A stretch of 64,000 bases of DNA from JAFDVL01 sp031409955 (GTDB taxonomy: Bacteria > Acidobacteriota > Blastocatellia > RBC074): contig JANNYF010000181.1 in assembly GCA_031409955.1 (NCBI GenBank), positions 4,944 to 68,943 of the forward strand, given 5' to 3'. Below the pieces are notes generated by a model. That model did no database searches. It was not told where the DNA came from and saw nothing but the letters and a program-made list of their open reading frames with translations. Made by a program: the position numbers and the translations under genes. Positions 8,680-18,144 of this stretch are shown here, in pieces. How positions within the stretch are numbered: position 1 is the stretch's first letter; each line of letters opens with the position of its first letter.

Positions 8680-11600
8680 ATGCTAAGTCCTCGTAAGAAA
8701 TTCGCGACCTTGTTGTTGGCTTTGTTGACTGCGTTATGGAGCCTCTCGGCTTTCGCGCAATCCGGCCCCACAGGTTCTTTATCCGGCACTGTCACCGATC
8801 AAACGGGTGCCGTAATCCCGAATGCAACGATAACGCTTACTAATATTGCTACCGGAGCGACACGCTCTTTTACATCCGACGCTGAAGGACGCTGGAAAGC
8901 GCCTGTTCTCGATATCAGCAGCTACAAAATTACTATTGAGGCGGCGGGCTTCAAAAAAGGGAATCTGGACGCGGTCGGGGTTGAAGCGGCGGTAACACGC
9001 ACCCTGGACATTCAACTGGAACCTGGTGCTGTCGGCGAAACCGTGCAGATTATGGCGTCGGCCATTGATTTAGTCCAAACCGAAACCTCTACGACCTTCC
9101 GCCAAATCACGGGCGAACAGGCGGTGCAGATTCCGACCTCCACGCGCAGCTTCACGCATTTACTTTCGACTGAAGCGGGCGTCTCTTCCGATTTACCGCC
9201 CGTGCTGACCAACGGCACAGGCAACATTTCGCCATCTGTGAATGGGACGCGCACGACTTCGACGTCGTTGACCTTCAACGGCATTGACGCGACGAATTTG
9301 ACGAGTAACGAAGGTTCGCTGAGCGATAACGTTTCGCCTGCGCCGGAAACGCTGGAAGAAGTCAAATTGCAAACCAGTTTGTACGACGCTTCCACGGGGC
9401 GTTCGGGCGGCGGCAACTTCCAGTTGATTACCAAGAGCGGTGGCAACGATTTGCACGGCTCGCTGTATCATTACCTGCAACACGATAAGCTCAACGCGAA
9501 CGATTTCTTCTATAACAAAGACGGCATTGATCGTCCGAAAGCGCGCCGCAATGAAGGCGGTTTCACTCTCGGTGGCCCGATCAAGAAAGAGAAGATTTTC
9601 TTTTTTGGTGGCTATCAGTTCACGCGCGCCAACACCGGGTTTGTGCCGACAGCCAGCAGCATCACAGTGTTACCTGCCGCTTTGCGTGAAATCCCCGGCG
9701 ATGCCACTGCCGCCAATGTGGTCGCGGCTTTCAAAGCGCGCAATCCGAATTTCCAATTGACCGAAGCTCAGATTTCGCCGCTCGCCTTGCGCTTGCTCAA
9801 CCTCCGCAATCCGGCGACAGGCGGGTATTTCATTCCGCGCCCGGCAAGTAATGCCACACTGCTGACAACCAGAGACACAAGCGTCGGGGACTTGACGCGC
9901 CTTGATCTAACGCGCGGCGATTTTCGCGGTGACAATCCGCTGATGCGCCAGCGCAACGTGTTCCCGGCGAGCTTCCAGCAGGATCAATTTACTTCCAAGC
10001 TGGATGGGCAGTTGACCGCGAACAATCGCTTGAGCGGTACGTTCTTCTTTGCCAATTTCCCTGGCTTTGATCCGTTCCCTGATCCTTCCAGTCTGGCTTC
10101 GCCGGTGACGTTGCAACGCAATGATCGCAATCGCACGCTGGCGGTGTCGGATGTGCATACATTCGGCGCAGGCATCGTCAACGAAGCACGCTTCGGTTAT
10201 TTCTTCCTGAACAACACGCGGCGCTTGCAGGACGATTTTGCGGCGATTACTTCGGCTTCGGTGTTTGGGCTGAACGATGCTCAACTGAAGCTCTTCAACC
10301 CTGCGCTCAACTTTGATGACAGCGAAGGCACGCGGCGGCTTGGTCACTTTGTGTTCCGCAACAATTTGTCAAACTTGTCCTTCGGCGCACCGAACGATGT
10401 CTACAATCAGCGGCAGCAAAAAACCTTCAGCTTTGGTGATCATGTGACGTGGGTCAAAGGTCGGCATACGCTGAAATTTGGCGCGGAATACAAACAGCAT
10501 TTCTTTGACACGAACCTGCCCGAAGAACAGCAAACCGAATTCGAGAAGTTCGAGAATTTTACGCAATTCCTGGCGGGTCGCGCGACTGAAGCCGATACGC
10601 AATTCGGTATCACGAACAAGAGCTTCCGCATGCGCGATTTGGGTTGGTACATCGCCGACGATTGGAAGGTGAATAACAAGCTGACAATCAATGCAGGCTT
10701 GCGCTACGAATGGTTCGGCTGGCCGGAAGAAAAGAACGGGCGCATCGGCAACGTGGACTTCGAGAAAATTACGAATCCGAACGACATCACGGCTTCGTTC
10801 ATCATTCCAAGCAACGCGCAAAACACCGGGTTTGCCGCGATTGACGGGGCGATTGCTGCAACGACCAAAGTCAACACGAAACACACGCTGAAGGGACAAG
10901 ACTGGAACAACTTCGCCCCGCGCTTCGGCTTTGCATTCTCGCCGTTTGAGAGCAAAAAGTTAGTATTGCGCGGCGGCTACGGCGTGTTCTTTGATCGTCC
11001 GTCGGCGGCGTTCATCAACACGATCTTCAGTAACTATCCGTTCCTGCGCGAAGTCGAAGTCACAGCTCCGTCGCGCTCCTTACCGATTGGGTCAGCGTTC
11101 TCGCAACAAGACCCGAACCTGCCGTTCAATCGCTATATCCCAAATCGCATCGTGTACCGCGCGGGTGTGTATGAAATCCGTGATGGCACGCCGGTGACCA
11201 AGCAAGCCGATGGCACCAATAATCCAACTGGCCCCGGCGGCGCGATCATCACAGGCAACGTCGCCGAGACGTTTGAGTTCCGTGCAGTGGATCGCAATCT
11301 GCGCACGCCGTACGTGCAACAATGGAACTTCGGCTTCCAATACGAAATTGCCAAAGACGTGTTGTTTGAAGCCCGCTATGTCGGCACGAAAGGCACGAAG
11401 CTGTTGCAAGCCACAGCCTTCAATCAGGGGTATGACCTGAACGATCCAAAGACGCCGGATTACATCTTTGAGCGTTTCAATCAAGCCTATGTGGCAGGCG
11501 GCGCATCGAATGGCGCGTTGAATACCGGCAACACGGCGCGGGAACGTGGTTTGGGCAAAGCCTTTGGGTTTGCGAATCCGTACCTATCCCGCTTAACGCC

Positions 11601-12561
11601 AACTTGCAGTGGCGCAACGATCACGTTGCCGGCGAACTCGCCGATTGATTACAACCTGAGCAACCGCCTGACCTGTAGTTCAGCGGGAGCCATTGGCGGG
11701 GGCAATCTGATTGGCTTTGAAGCACGTGGACCATTACTTGGCTTCAATATTCCTGAAGCCGTGTTGTTGCAGTCTTCTGCAAACTCAATCTACAACGCGC
11801 TGCAATTGAGCCTGTCGAGCCGCATGGTGAAGGGCTTGCAATTCAATACGGCCTACACGTTGTCGAAGTCCATTGACAACAACTCATCGGATCCGGGCAG
11901 CACATCAGGCGGCGGTAAACCGGACGTGCCAAACGCAGGCTTCGTCGTACAAGGCGATCAACGCAACCTACGCAGCAATCGCGCCGTGTCTGACTTCGAC
12001 CGCGCGCATCGCTTCAGCGCCAGCTTCGTGTATCAGCTACCGTTCGGCGGCGAATCACGGTTGCTGAAAGGCTGGGAGGTGTCAGGCTTCTTCCAGGCAC
12101 AAACTGGCACACCGTTCACGATCTTTGCGGCAGAACCGGAAATTGGAACTGCTTCGCAGTACACCAGTCTGACGCGTGGTTCTGGTGGATTGTATCGGCT
12201 CGGCTTCGGTCGCCCGAATCTGAATGGCGCTATCGCGGATCTGCGTCGGACAGGCAACGACGTCACGGAAGAAGCCTTCAATCGGGCGCTATTGGTTTCG
12301 CCACTCGGCGGGTTTGGCAATCTGGGCCGAAATACGTTGCGCGGCACGACGCAAAAACGGTTCGACGTTGGCTTGTCGAAGGAAACCAACATCACCGAAG
12401 GCATTAAGCTGCAATTCCGCTGGGATGTCTTCAATCTCTTCAACAACGTGAACTTCGCGTTGCCAAACAATGATCTGCAAGACGCCACCGACTTTGGGAA
12501 GATTACCAATTCCGTAGGCGGCCCGCGCGTGATGCAGTTCGGCTTGAAGTTGAAGTTCTAA
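8680..12561 (+). CDS. Oar-like TonB-dependent outer membrane receptor
   Basis: 1293 residues. A signal peptide ends at FAQ (about residue 27), followed by a carboxypeptidase-regulatory-like domain (SLSGTVTDQTGAVIPNA..., about 30-120). A plug domain (about 125-235) and a large beta-barrel come next, ending GGPRVMQFGLKLKF with a terminal Phe typical of outer-membrane proteins. Acidobacteria encode many such 'carboxypeptidase regulatory-like' receptors, probably importing oligomers or peptides; the substrate is unknown. An AAGGAG lies just before ATG 8680. It is preceded by 230 bases without genes, and its neighbour downstream is a lone winged-helix protein that could regulate it. Confidence 0.9.
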   Translation: MLSPRKKFATLLLALLTALWSLSAFAQSGPTGSLSGTVTDQTGAVIPNATITLTNIATGATRSFTSDAEGRWKAPVLDISSYKITIEAAGFKKGNLDAVGVEAAVTRTLDIQLEPGAVGETVQIMASAIDLVQTETSTTFRQITGEQAVQIPTSTRSFTHLLSTEAGVSSDLPPVLTNGTGNISPSVNGTRTTSTSLTFNGIDATNLTSNEGSLSDNVSPAPETLEEVKLQTSLYDASTGRSGGGNFQLITKSGGNDLHGSLYHYLQHDKLNANDFFYNKDGIDRPKARRNEGGFTLGGPIKKEKIFFFGGYQFTRANTGFVPTASSITVLPAALREIPGDATAANVVAAFKARNPNFQLTEAQISPLALRLLNLRNPATGGYFIPRPASNATLLTTRDTSVGDLTRLDLTRGDFRGDNPLMRQRNVFPASFQQDQFTSKLDGQLTANNRLSGTFFFANFPGFDPFPDPSSLASPVTLQRNDRNRTLAVSDVHTFGAGIVNEARFGYFFLNNTRRLQDDFAAITSASVFGLNDAQLKLFNPALNFDDSEGTRRLGHFVFRNNLSNLSFGAPNDVYNQRQQKTFSFGDHVTWVKGRHTLKFGAEYKQHFFDTNLPEEQQTEFEKFENFTQFLAGRATEADTQFGITNKSFRMRDLGWYIADDWKVNNKLTINAGLRYEWFGWPEEKNGRIGNVDFEKITNPNDITASFIIPSNAQNTGFAAIDGAIAATTKVNTKHTLKGQDWNNFAPRFGFAFSPFESKKLVLRGGYGVFFDRPSAAFINTIFSNYPFLREVEVTAPSRSLPIGSAFSQQDPNLPFNRYIPNRIVYRAGVYEIRDGTPVTKQADGTNNPTGPGGAIITGNVAETFEFRAVDRNLRTPYVQQWNFGFQYEIAKDVLFEARYVGTKGTKLLQATAFNQGYDLNDPKTPDYIFERFNQAYVAGGASNGALNTGNTARERGLGKAFGFANPYLSRLTPTCSGATITLPANSPIDYNLSNRLTCSSAGAIGGGNLIGFEARGPLLGFNIPEAVLLQSSANSIYNALQLSLSSRMVKGLQFNTAYTLSKSIDNNSSDPGSTSGGGKPDVPNAGFVVQGDQRNLRSNRAVSDFDRAHRFSASFVYQLPFGGESRLLKGWEVSGFFQAQTGTPFTIFAAEPEIGTASQYTSLTRGSGGLYRLGFGRPNLNGAIADLRRTGNDVTEEAFNRALLVSPLGGFGNLGRNTLRGTTQKRFDVGLSKETNITEGIKLQFRWDVFNLFNNVNFALPNNDLQDATDFGKITNSVGGPRVMQFGLKLKF

Positions 12562-12631
12562 AAGCTGATTTTATCGGTGTAGTCAGGGCTGGTGAATGTT
12601 TATCTTCGCCAGCCCGTTTTCATAAGTCGTA

Positions 12632-12982
12632 ATGACAACGATGTTACAAACACAGGAAGAGGTTTTTGACGACGGATATTTGCGGGTTGAATACAACCAT
12701 TTTTACGTCGCCTGTCGCGGCGTAGCGATTTATGCGATCTCACGCAAAGAGTTTTTAATTCTCTCCTGCCTCTTGCGCGCCAATGGCCGCCCCATTCCCC
12801 ATCAGGAAGTTTGGCGCGCTGTCTGGGGCCAAGAGGAAGAATTTAAGGATCAGGTGTTGCGCGTCCACATCACGAATTTGCGGCGCAAGCTCAGTTCGTA
12901 TGGAATTGATATTATTCCGATGATCGGGGTGGGATATTACCTACAAATATTGCCGCAAACTCTGAAACCAGAAACAGCGTAA
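12632..12982 (+). CDS. Stand-alone OmpR/PhoB-type winged-helix DNA-binding protein
   Basis: 116 residues with a single trans_reg_C winged-helix domain. Residues about 38-108 carry SRKEFLILSCLLRANGRPI, the recognition helix region DQVLRVHITNLRRKLSSYG, and the C-terminal hairpin IGVGYYL. There is no receiver domain and no transmembrane segment, so control is not by classical phosphorylation. It starts 70 bases after the receptor gene on the same strand and its 3' end overlaps the convergent TPR gene by 71 bases. A role in controlling the receptor is inference from position only. Confidence 0.8.
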   Translation: MTTMLQTQEEVFDDGYLRVEYNHFYVACRGVAIYAISRKEFLILSCLLRANGRPIPHQEVWRAVWGQEEEFKDQVLRVHITNLRRKLSSYGIDIIPMIGVGYYLQILPQTLKPETA

Positions 12983-13769
12983 TCAGCGTGTTGCGTGCGG
13001 ACGAGACTTCGGTACGTTGTTGTTCCCGAATGGCCCGCCAATATTTCGCTACGATTGGTTCCAGCTTCTGATCAAATTTGACGGCTTGTGTGAAATCTTT
13101 AGTGGCTTCCGTTTCACGCTGTCGGCTCAGATAAATCACGCCGCGATTCAAATAGGCGATGGCATAACGCGAATCCAAATTGACGGCATGCGTGTAATCC
13201 GAAATCGCTTTCTCCCATTCGCCTTTCGCCCGCCACACATTGCCGCGATTGTTCCAGGCGCTGGCAAGTTTTGCATCTAACTTGAGTGCTTGCTCGTAAT
13301 CGGCTAATGCGCCGTCCATATCGCCTTTGCTTCGGCGCGCATTGCCGCGATTGTTGTAGGCTTGTACATGATCCGGTTTCAAATGCAGCGCCAAATCATA
13401 ATCGGCAATCGCTGTGTCCACCTGACCGTTGTCTTTGCGCGCCAAACCACGATTGTAATAGGCATCAGCATACTCCGGTTTAAGTTCAATGGCTCGGGTG
13501 TAATCGCTAATCGCTTCGTCCAAATTACGTTTGTCGTATTGCGCGACACCGCGATTGTAATAGGCCGTCGCATAGCCCGGATCGAATTTCAGCGCAATGC
13601 CGTAATCTGTGATCGCCAAGTCAAGCTCGCCATTGAGATGAAATTGCAGGCCGCGTTCGCAATATGAAATCGCTGAGGCTCGACGCGATTGAGCGGAAGC
13701 GGCAACTGCTATGAGACTCAACAAAATCAGCCACAAAAACGATTGGCGCCAGACCGATAGGATGTTCAT
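12912..13769 (-). CDS. Exported tetratricopeptide-repeat protein
   Basis: 285 residues from ATG 13769, chosen because GGAGG lies 7 bases upstream and a signal sequence follows (WLILLSLIAVAASAQS). Six to seven TPR units of the 'A-x-x-YY-NRG-x-A-x-x-x-K-x-x-x-x-A-I-x-DY' type span about residues 35-265 (for example AYYNRGVAQYDKRNLDEAIS). These make a protein-binding solenoid in the periplasm or at the outer membrane. A hydrophobic tail, TLITLFLVSEFAAIFVG, sits near the C-terminus. Its 3' end overlaps the winged-helix gene on the other strand. Partner unknown. Confidence 0.85.
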   Translation of the reverse strand: MNILSVWRQSFLWLILLSLIAVAASAQSRRASAISYCERGLQFHLNGELDLAITDYGIALKFDPGYATAYYNRGVAQYDKRNLDEAISDYTRAIELKPEYADAYYNRGLARKDNGQVDTAIADYDLALHLKPDHVQAYNNRGNARRSKGDMDGALADYEQALKLDAKLASAWNNRGNVWRAKGEWEKAISDYTHAVNLDSRYAIAYLNRGVIYLSRQRETEATKDFTQAVKFDQKLEPIVAKYWRAIREQQRTEVSSARNTLITLFLVSEFAAIFVGNIPPRSSE

Positions 13770-14052
13770 CACAATTCCTCCAAGCGATGATTTTTGAACT
13801 GCACGGGGGATGTCGCGCAATATAGCATCACTTTAAGAGAATGTAATGAAAAATTAAATCGGCCTTAATTCCATATTAAATGAGCTGCATTTGTAATCTA
13901 TTTTGATAGCGTGTTGAGCAAGCGGTTGCACTTGTTGCTGGACGAAATACCGCCTACCGCAGTGTCGGCCTTGCCCCGAAATGGGAGCGACGAATAGCTT
14001 GCCTTTACGCTTTTGGTGCTGCTTCGTGTGGCTTCGTAGATGAAATGTTTTC

Positions 14053-15360
14053 TCACTGTTCTTTGTGCATTTGCAGGTAATGCTTTCGATACGGACGCCA
14101 GGTCGCGCGGAACAAAATCGCGGACGATAGCGAAGCCAGTCCAACTGTCAGTGCCAGCGACCAGCCGACCATCTTTGGGTCGTGAAAGAGATAGTCATTG
14201 AAAAAGCCCGGCAAAAACGGCCCTAGAATTAATCCGAATAGATTAAGGGTAAAAACCTGCAAAGCCCCAACCTGACCGCGCACCTGATTCGGTAGGATCA
14301 ATTGCAAAGCGGCATACGAACTGCCGATGGGCATTGCCAGAAAGAAGAACGCCGGAACCAACAAGGCAATTTGCAGATTCAACTCAGACATCGCCATCGC
14401 CAAACTGAAAAAGACGCCCGCGCAGGCTGTCGCCAGCACGCCCACGCGCAGCGGCGCATCGGTTCTGCCACGTCGTTGCCAATGGTCACAGAGACGCCCG
14501 CCGAGATACGCGCCCAGCAAACCAGTGATGAGCGAAATGACGCCCAGCGTCAACCCAGCTTGTTTGGGTGCCCAACCGTGAACGCGAAAGAAATACGTCG
14601 GCAACCACGCTTGTTGCGCGTAATTGCAAAGCGCCTGAAACGCAAACGCCAGGCAGATGCCGACCACCGATTGCCAGCGCAATTGCACTTGACCAATGAC
14701 ATCGGCGAAGCTCAGGTTTGACGCCTGACCGCCCGCCGTGCGCAGCAGGTTTTTCCGCACAGGCTCTTTGATCGTGTAAACCAGCAGCGCCGCCAGCAAC
14801 CCTGGAAAACCAACGATCAGAAACGTCCAACGCCACGATCCCACCGCGCCGATAATCAAACCGCCAACAATCAGCGCCAGCCCAGAACCGAAAAATACGC
14901 CCATTGAAAAAACGCTGAGGGCCGTTCCCAACCGCTCTTTCGGAAAATAGTCGGAGAGCAGAGAGAACGCCGAGGGCGAGAGCGTCGCTTCGCCCACGCC
15001 AACGCCCATGCGCGCCGCAAACAGCGTCCAGAAGCTGCGCGCACCCGCACACAACGCCGTCATCACGCTCCAGCATAAAATTCCGGCGACCACCAGATTA
15101 CGCCGATTGCTGCGGTCGGCGATGCGGCCCATCGGGATGCCCAGCAACGTGTAAAAGATGCCGAACGCCAAGCCCTGCAATAAGCCAATGCTGGTATCGC
15201 TGATATTCAATTCTTGTTTGATCGGCGTCACCAGCAAGCCGAGTATCTGCCGATCAATAAACGAGAGCGTATTGCACAGCATCAGGGCGATGGCGACGTA
15301 CCAGGCATAACGCAGATCTGTTGGGGCAGCAGGCTCCGCAGCCTTGATTTCATTGATCAT
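14053..15360 (-). CDS. MFS transporter, probable aromatic acid carrier
   Basis: 435 residues with about 12 membrane helices and the MFS signature in the loop between helices 2 and 3 (GIPMGRIADRSNRRN). N-terminal half: SFIDRQILGLLVTPIKQELNISD, as in Spinster/ACS-type carriers. ATG 15360 is preferred over the adjacent TTG because of a GAGG box 9 bases before it. It is the last gene of a seven-gene operon, 17 bases after pobA, so uptake of 4-hydroxybenzoate or a related aromatic acid is the likely role. The substrate is inferred from context only. Confidence 0.85.
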   Translation of the reverse strand: MINEIKAAEPAAPTDLRYAWYVAIALMLCNTLSFIDRQILGLLVTPIKQELNISDTSIGLLQGLAFGIFYTLLGIPMGRIADRSNRRNLVVAGILCWSVMTALCAGARSFWTLFAARMGVGVGEATLSPSAFSLLSDYFPKERLGTALSVFSMGVFFGSGLALIVGGLIIGAVGSWRWTFLIVGFPGLLAALLVYTIKEPVRKNLLRTAGGQASNLSFADVIGQVQLRWQSVVGICLAFAFQALCNYAQQAWLPTYFFRVHGWAPKQAGLTLGVISLITGLLGAYLGGRLCDHWQRRGRTDAPLRVGVLATACAGVFFSLAMAMSELNLQIALLVPAFFFLAMPIGSSYAALQLILPNQVRGQVGALQVFTLNLFGLILGPFLPGFFNDYLFHDPKMVGWSLALTVGLASLSSAILFRATWRPYRKHYLQMHKEQ

Positions 15361-15377
15361 CAAGTTTCCTCGTTGTC

Positions 15378-16556
15378 TTATGCGTCGAACGGCAAGCCGA
15401 CATAATTTTCCGCCAGCGAGGTCGCCGCAGCGCGTGAACTCGTGACATAGCCCAGTTCGGAGATTTGCATTTTTTGCTGAAACGGCGTGGCATCAGGAAA
15501 GCAATGCAGCAACGATGTCATCCACCACGAAAAATGCTCGGCGCGCCAGACTCGACGCAAACAAGTTGTCGAATAGCTGTCGAGCAACTCTGTTTTGCCT
15601 GTCTGGTAAAACGTCGTAAAGGCGCGCGCGAGGACACCGACATCGGCCACCGCCAGATTCATTCCCTTCGCGCCTGTGGGCGGCACGATATGCGCGGCGT
15701 CGCCTGCTAAAAATAGCCTGCCGAATTGCATCGGCTCCGTGACAAAGCTGCGCATCGGAGTCACGCCTTTTTGCAAAATTGGGCCTTCTTTCAGGTTGAG
15801 GTCGCCGCCCGCGTGCAAGCGCGTTTCCAACTCCTGCCAAATGCGATCATCCGGCCAATTAGCAATGTCTTCGTCCGGTTCGCATTGAACGTACAGCCGC
15901 GTGATGTCGGGCGAGCGCATGCTGAACAGCGCAAAGCCGCGTTCGTGGTGACAGTAAATCAACTCTTCGGAAGGCGGCTTCGATTGCGCCAAAATGCCGA
16001 GCCAGCCAAACGGATAGACGCGCTCGAACACTTGCAACACGCCTGCCGGAACCGACGGACGACAGATGCCGTGAAACCCATCGCAGCCCGCAATGAAATC
16101 GCAGGTGATTTCCTGTTGTTCACCATCTTTGCGAAAGCGAATCTTGGGCGATGCCGTATCGAAATCGTGAATGCTGGTTTCTTCGACTTCAAAATAGAGC
16201 GGCGCGCTCGCCTCCAATCGCGCGTGGATCAGGTCTTTGACAACTTCCTGCTGACCATACACTGTAATCGCGCGTCCGCCCGTCAGTTCGCGCAGATTGA
16301 TGCGATGACGACGCCCCGCAAAGCTGAGTTCGAGGCCGTGATGAATTAGCCCCTGTTGGTTGAGGCGCTCCCCCACCCCGGATTCGTGGAGCGTATCAAC
16401 CGTACCCTGTTCCAGCACGCCTGCGCGCACGCGATCTTCCAGATAGCTGCGGCTGCGGTTTTCAACCACGATGGATTCAATGCCCTGCAATCGCAGCAGA
16501 TGCGCCAGCAGCAATCCTGCCGGGCCTGCGCCAACAATTCCAACTTGGGTTCGCAT
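15378..16556 (-). CDS. pobA: 4-hydroxybenzoate 3-monooxygenase
   Basis: FAD- and NADPH-dependent hydroxylation of 4-hydroxybenzoate to protocatechuate. 392 residues from ATG 16556 (AGGAAA 8 bases upstream), the family length. Motifs: GIVGAGPAG (6-14, FAD), the DG motif around CDGFHG (158-163), and GDAAHIVPPTGAKGMN (285-300). Key residues fall at the same numbers as in the Pseudomonas enzyme: R44, Y201, S212, R214, Y222, P293 and Y385. This is a complete active site, which makes the substrate call strong. It lies 14 bases after the MetE-like gene and 17 before the transporter in the aromatic operon. The ring-cleavage enzymes that should follow are not in the window. Confidence 0.93.
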   Translation of the reverse strand: MRTQVGIVGAGPAGLLLAHLLRLQGIESIVVENRSRSYLEDRVRAGVLEQGTVDTLHESGVGERLNQQGLIHHGLELSFAGRRHRINLRELTGGRAITVYGQQEVVKDLIHARLEASAPLYFEVEETSIHDFDTASPKIRFRKDGEQQEITCDFIAGCDGFHGICRPSVPAGVLQVFERVYPFGWLGILAQSKPPSEELIYCHHERGFALFSMRSPDITRLYVQCEPDEDIANWPDDRIWQELETRLHAGGDLNLKEGPILQKGVTPMRSFVTEPMQFGRLFLAGDAAHIVPPTGAKGMNLAVADVGVLARAFTTFYQTGKTELLDSYSTTCLRRVWRAEHFSWWMTSLLHCFPDATPFQQKMQISELGYVTSSRAAATSLAENYVGLPFDA

Positions 16557-16570
16557 AAACGATTTCCTTT

Positions 16571-17662
16571 TCAGCCCCAAACTTCCTGCGCAATTTCCAC
16601 CGACAAGCGCAGCTTGGCTTCCTGATCTTCTTCGGTCAGCAGATTGCCTTCCAGCGTCGAAGCGAAACCGCATTGCGGACTCAGCGCCAACCGTTCGAGC
16701 GGAACGTAGTTTGCCGCCTCTGCGAGTCGCTGTTTGAGTTCATCTTTATTTTCCAGCGCCGCTTTTTTGGAACTGATCAGCCCCAGCACGACGGTGCGAT
16801 CTGCGGGGACTTCAGTCAGCGGCGCAAAGCCTCCTGAACGCGCGTCGTCGAATTCGAGCAGGAAGCGATCAAATTTCGTTTGGCTGAAAACCTTCGTAAT
16901 CGGGCCGTAATCGCCTTCCGCATAAAACTTGCTTTGGTTGTTGCCGCGACACAGATGCAAACCGAACGTGACACCGGCCCTCTTATCTGAAAGATTGCCA
17001 ATCACCGCGTTGTCCATGGCAATCGCCAGATCAAGCAGGCGATCAGGATCGTTGCCGCGTGCGCGGTATCCTGCGCGCAAGGTTGGGTCAAGTAGCGCAG
17101 TATATTGCGGCGAGTCAATTTGAATATACGTGCAACCGAGCCGGATCAGTTCGGCAACTTCGCCGCGCAGGATGTCTACGAGGTCGGCCAGATATGCGTC
17201 TACGGTGGCATAAGCGCTCTTGGATTTTTCGGCGTCGTAATATGCGGCGGCCTGTTGTGCGCTGATGAGCGTGACCTTGGCTGGCGTGTTCGTCTTCGCA
17301 CGAATGTACGTGAATTCTTCCGCGCACATATGCCGTTTGCGTTGGAGTTTGGACACGACGACCGGGCGTTGCAACACCAATTCCTCGCCTGCTTCGTCCC
17401 GAAACGGAATCGCCCAGCCGCCGTATTTGTCAAAGCCTTCGACCGCATCAATCAAATGCCCGTAAAACGCGTAGCGGCGCAATTCGCCATCCGTAATGAC
17501 GGCAACGCCAGCGCGTTCCTGCAAGGCGATGGCTTCGTCTACAGCACGGTCTTCGATTCGTTTGAAAGCAGTATCGGCGAGCGTCCCCGCCTCGTATTCA
17601 GCCCGTGCTTCTTTCAGATAGGCAGGGCGCAACAAACTACCAACGACATCGGTTCGATACAT
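16571..17662 (-). CDS. MetE-like (cobalamin-independent methionine synthase C-terminal family) methyltransferase
   Basis: 363 residues, a single barrel of the UROD/MetE-like superfamily. It corresponds to the catalytic C-terminal half of MetE without the N-terminal barrel. Zinc-ligand candidates are H236 and C238 (in FGLHLCRGN), E270 (LLEFDDARSGGF) and C331 (SPQCGF). The N-terminal VGSLLRP and QIDSPQYTAL are also family marks. Relatives include core-MetE proteins, archaeal MetE and epoxyalkane:coenzyme M transferase. Its place between DUF3237 and pobA in a tannase/feruloyl-esterase operon suggests thiol- or corrinoid-linked methyl or alkyl transfer from an aromatic intermediate rather than methionine synthesis. 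That is inference. Confidence 0.8.
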   Translation of the reverse strand: MYRTDVVGSLLRPAYLKEARAEYEAGTLADTAFKRIEDRAVDEAIALQERAGVAVITDGELRRYAFYGHLIDAVEGFDKYGGWAIPFRDEAGEELVLQRPVVVSKLQRKRHMCAEEFTYIRAKTNTPAKVTLISAQQAAAYYDAEKSKSAYATVDAYLADLVDILRGEVAELIRLGCTYIQIDSPQYTALLDPTLRAGYRARGNDPDRLLDLAIAMDNAVIGNLSDKRAGVTFGLHLCRGNNQSKFYAEGDYGPITKVFSQTKFDRFLLEFDDARSGGFAPLTEVPADRTVVLGLISSKKAALENKDELKQRLAEAANYVPLERLALSPQCGFASTLEGNLLTEEDQEAKLRLSVEIAQEVWG

Positions 17663-17672
17663 AAATTCCCTT

Positions 17673-18143
17673 TCACTTTACTTCATAAAAATCGAGTAAC
17701 ACTTCTTCTTTCGTGCGCACGCCTGAACAGATGCAAAGGATGCGATTCAGCCACGCGTATTTTGGTGCGCCGGTTTCAAACGTCGGCGTCGCACGAAAGT
17801 AATATTTGGCCGGATCAACCTGTTCGCCGCGTGCGATGGCGGCAAGCACTTCGGGCCGACCGTGTCGTACCCCAGTGTTGCGCACGTAAATCAACGCGCC
17901 GTCGTCTGTTTTCAAGGTGTAGCGGGCTTCCAGAATCGCCGTACCATCCGCCGCCACAACTTGCCAATCGGCACCACCCGGCAAGATTTCGCCGCGCATT
18001 TTCGCGCCTTCAAAACGCCCGCCCGTGATGGGGATAATGCGTCGCTCCCCCGTCAATGTTTGACCGATCAGTTGCGGCGCAGCGATTTTGACGGCCACGT
18101 GGCAAAGCAGTTCCAGGCGCGGTGTAACAGGTTTGAGTTCCAT
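17673..18143 (-). CDS. DUF3237 family protein
   Basis: 156 residues starting at ATG 18143, with AGGAA 8 bases upstream. Recognisable family runs are ERRIIPITGGRFEG, GGADWQVV, LEARYTLKTDDGALIYVRN and YYFRATPTFETG, which form a beta-barrel fold of unknown biochemical activity. DUF3237 genes are often seen in catabolic operons. It starts 1 base after the RidA stop and ends 10 bases before the MetE-like start, so translational coupling is likely. I cannot assign a reaction. Confidence 0.85.
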   Translation of the reverse strand: MELKPVTPRLELLCHVAVKIAAPQLIGQTLTGERRIIPITGGRFEGAKMRGEILPGGADWQVVAADGTAILEARYTLKTDDGALIYVRNTGVRHGRPEVLAAIARGEQVDPAKYYFRATPTFETGAPKYAWLNRILCICSGVRTKEEVLLDFYEVK

Positions 18144-18144
18144 G

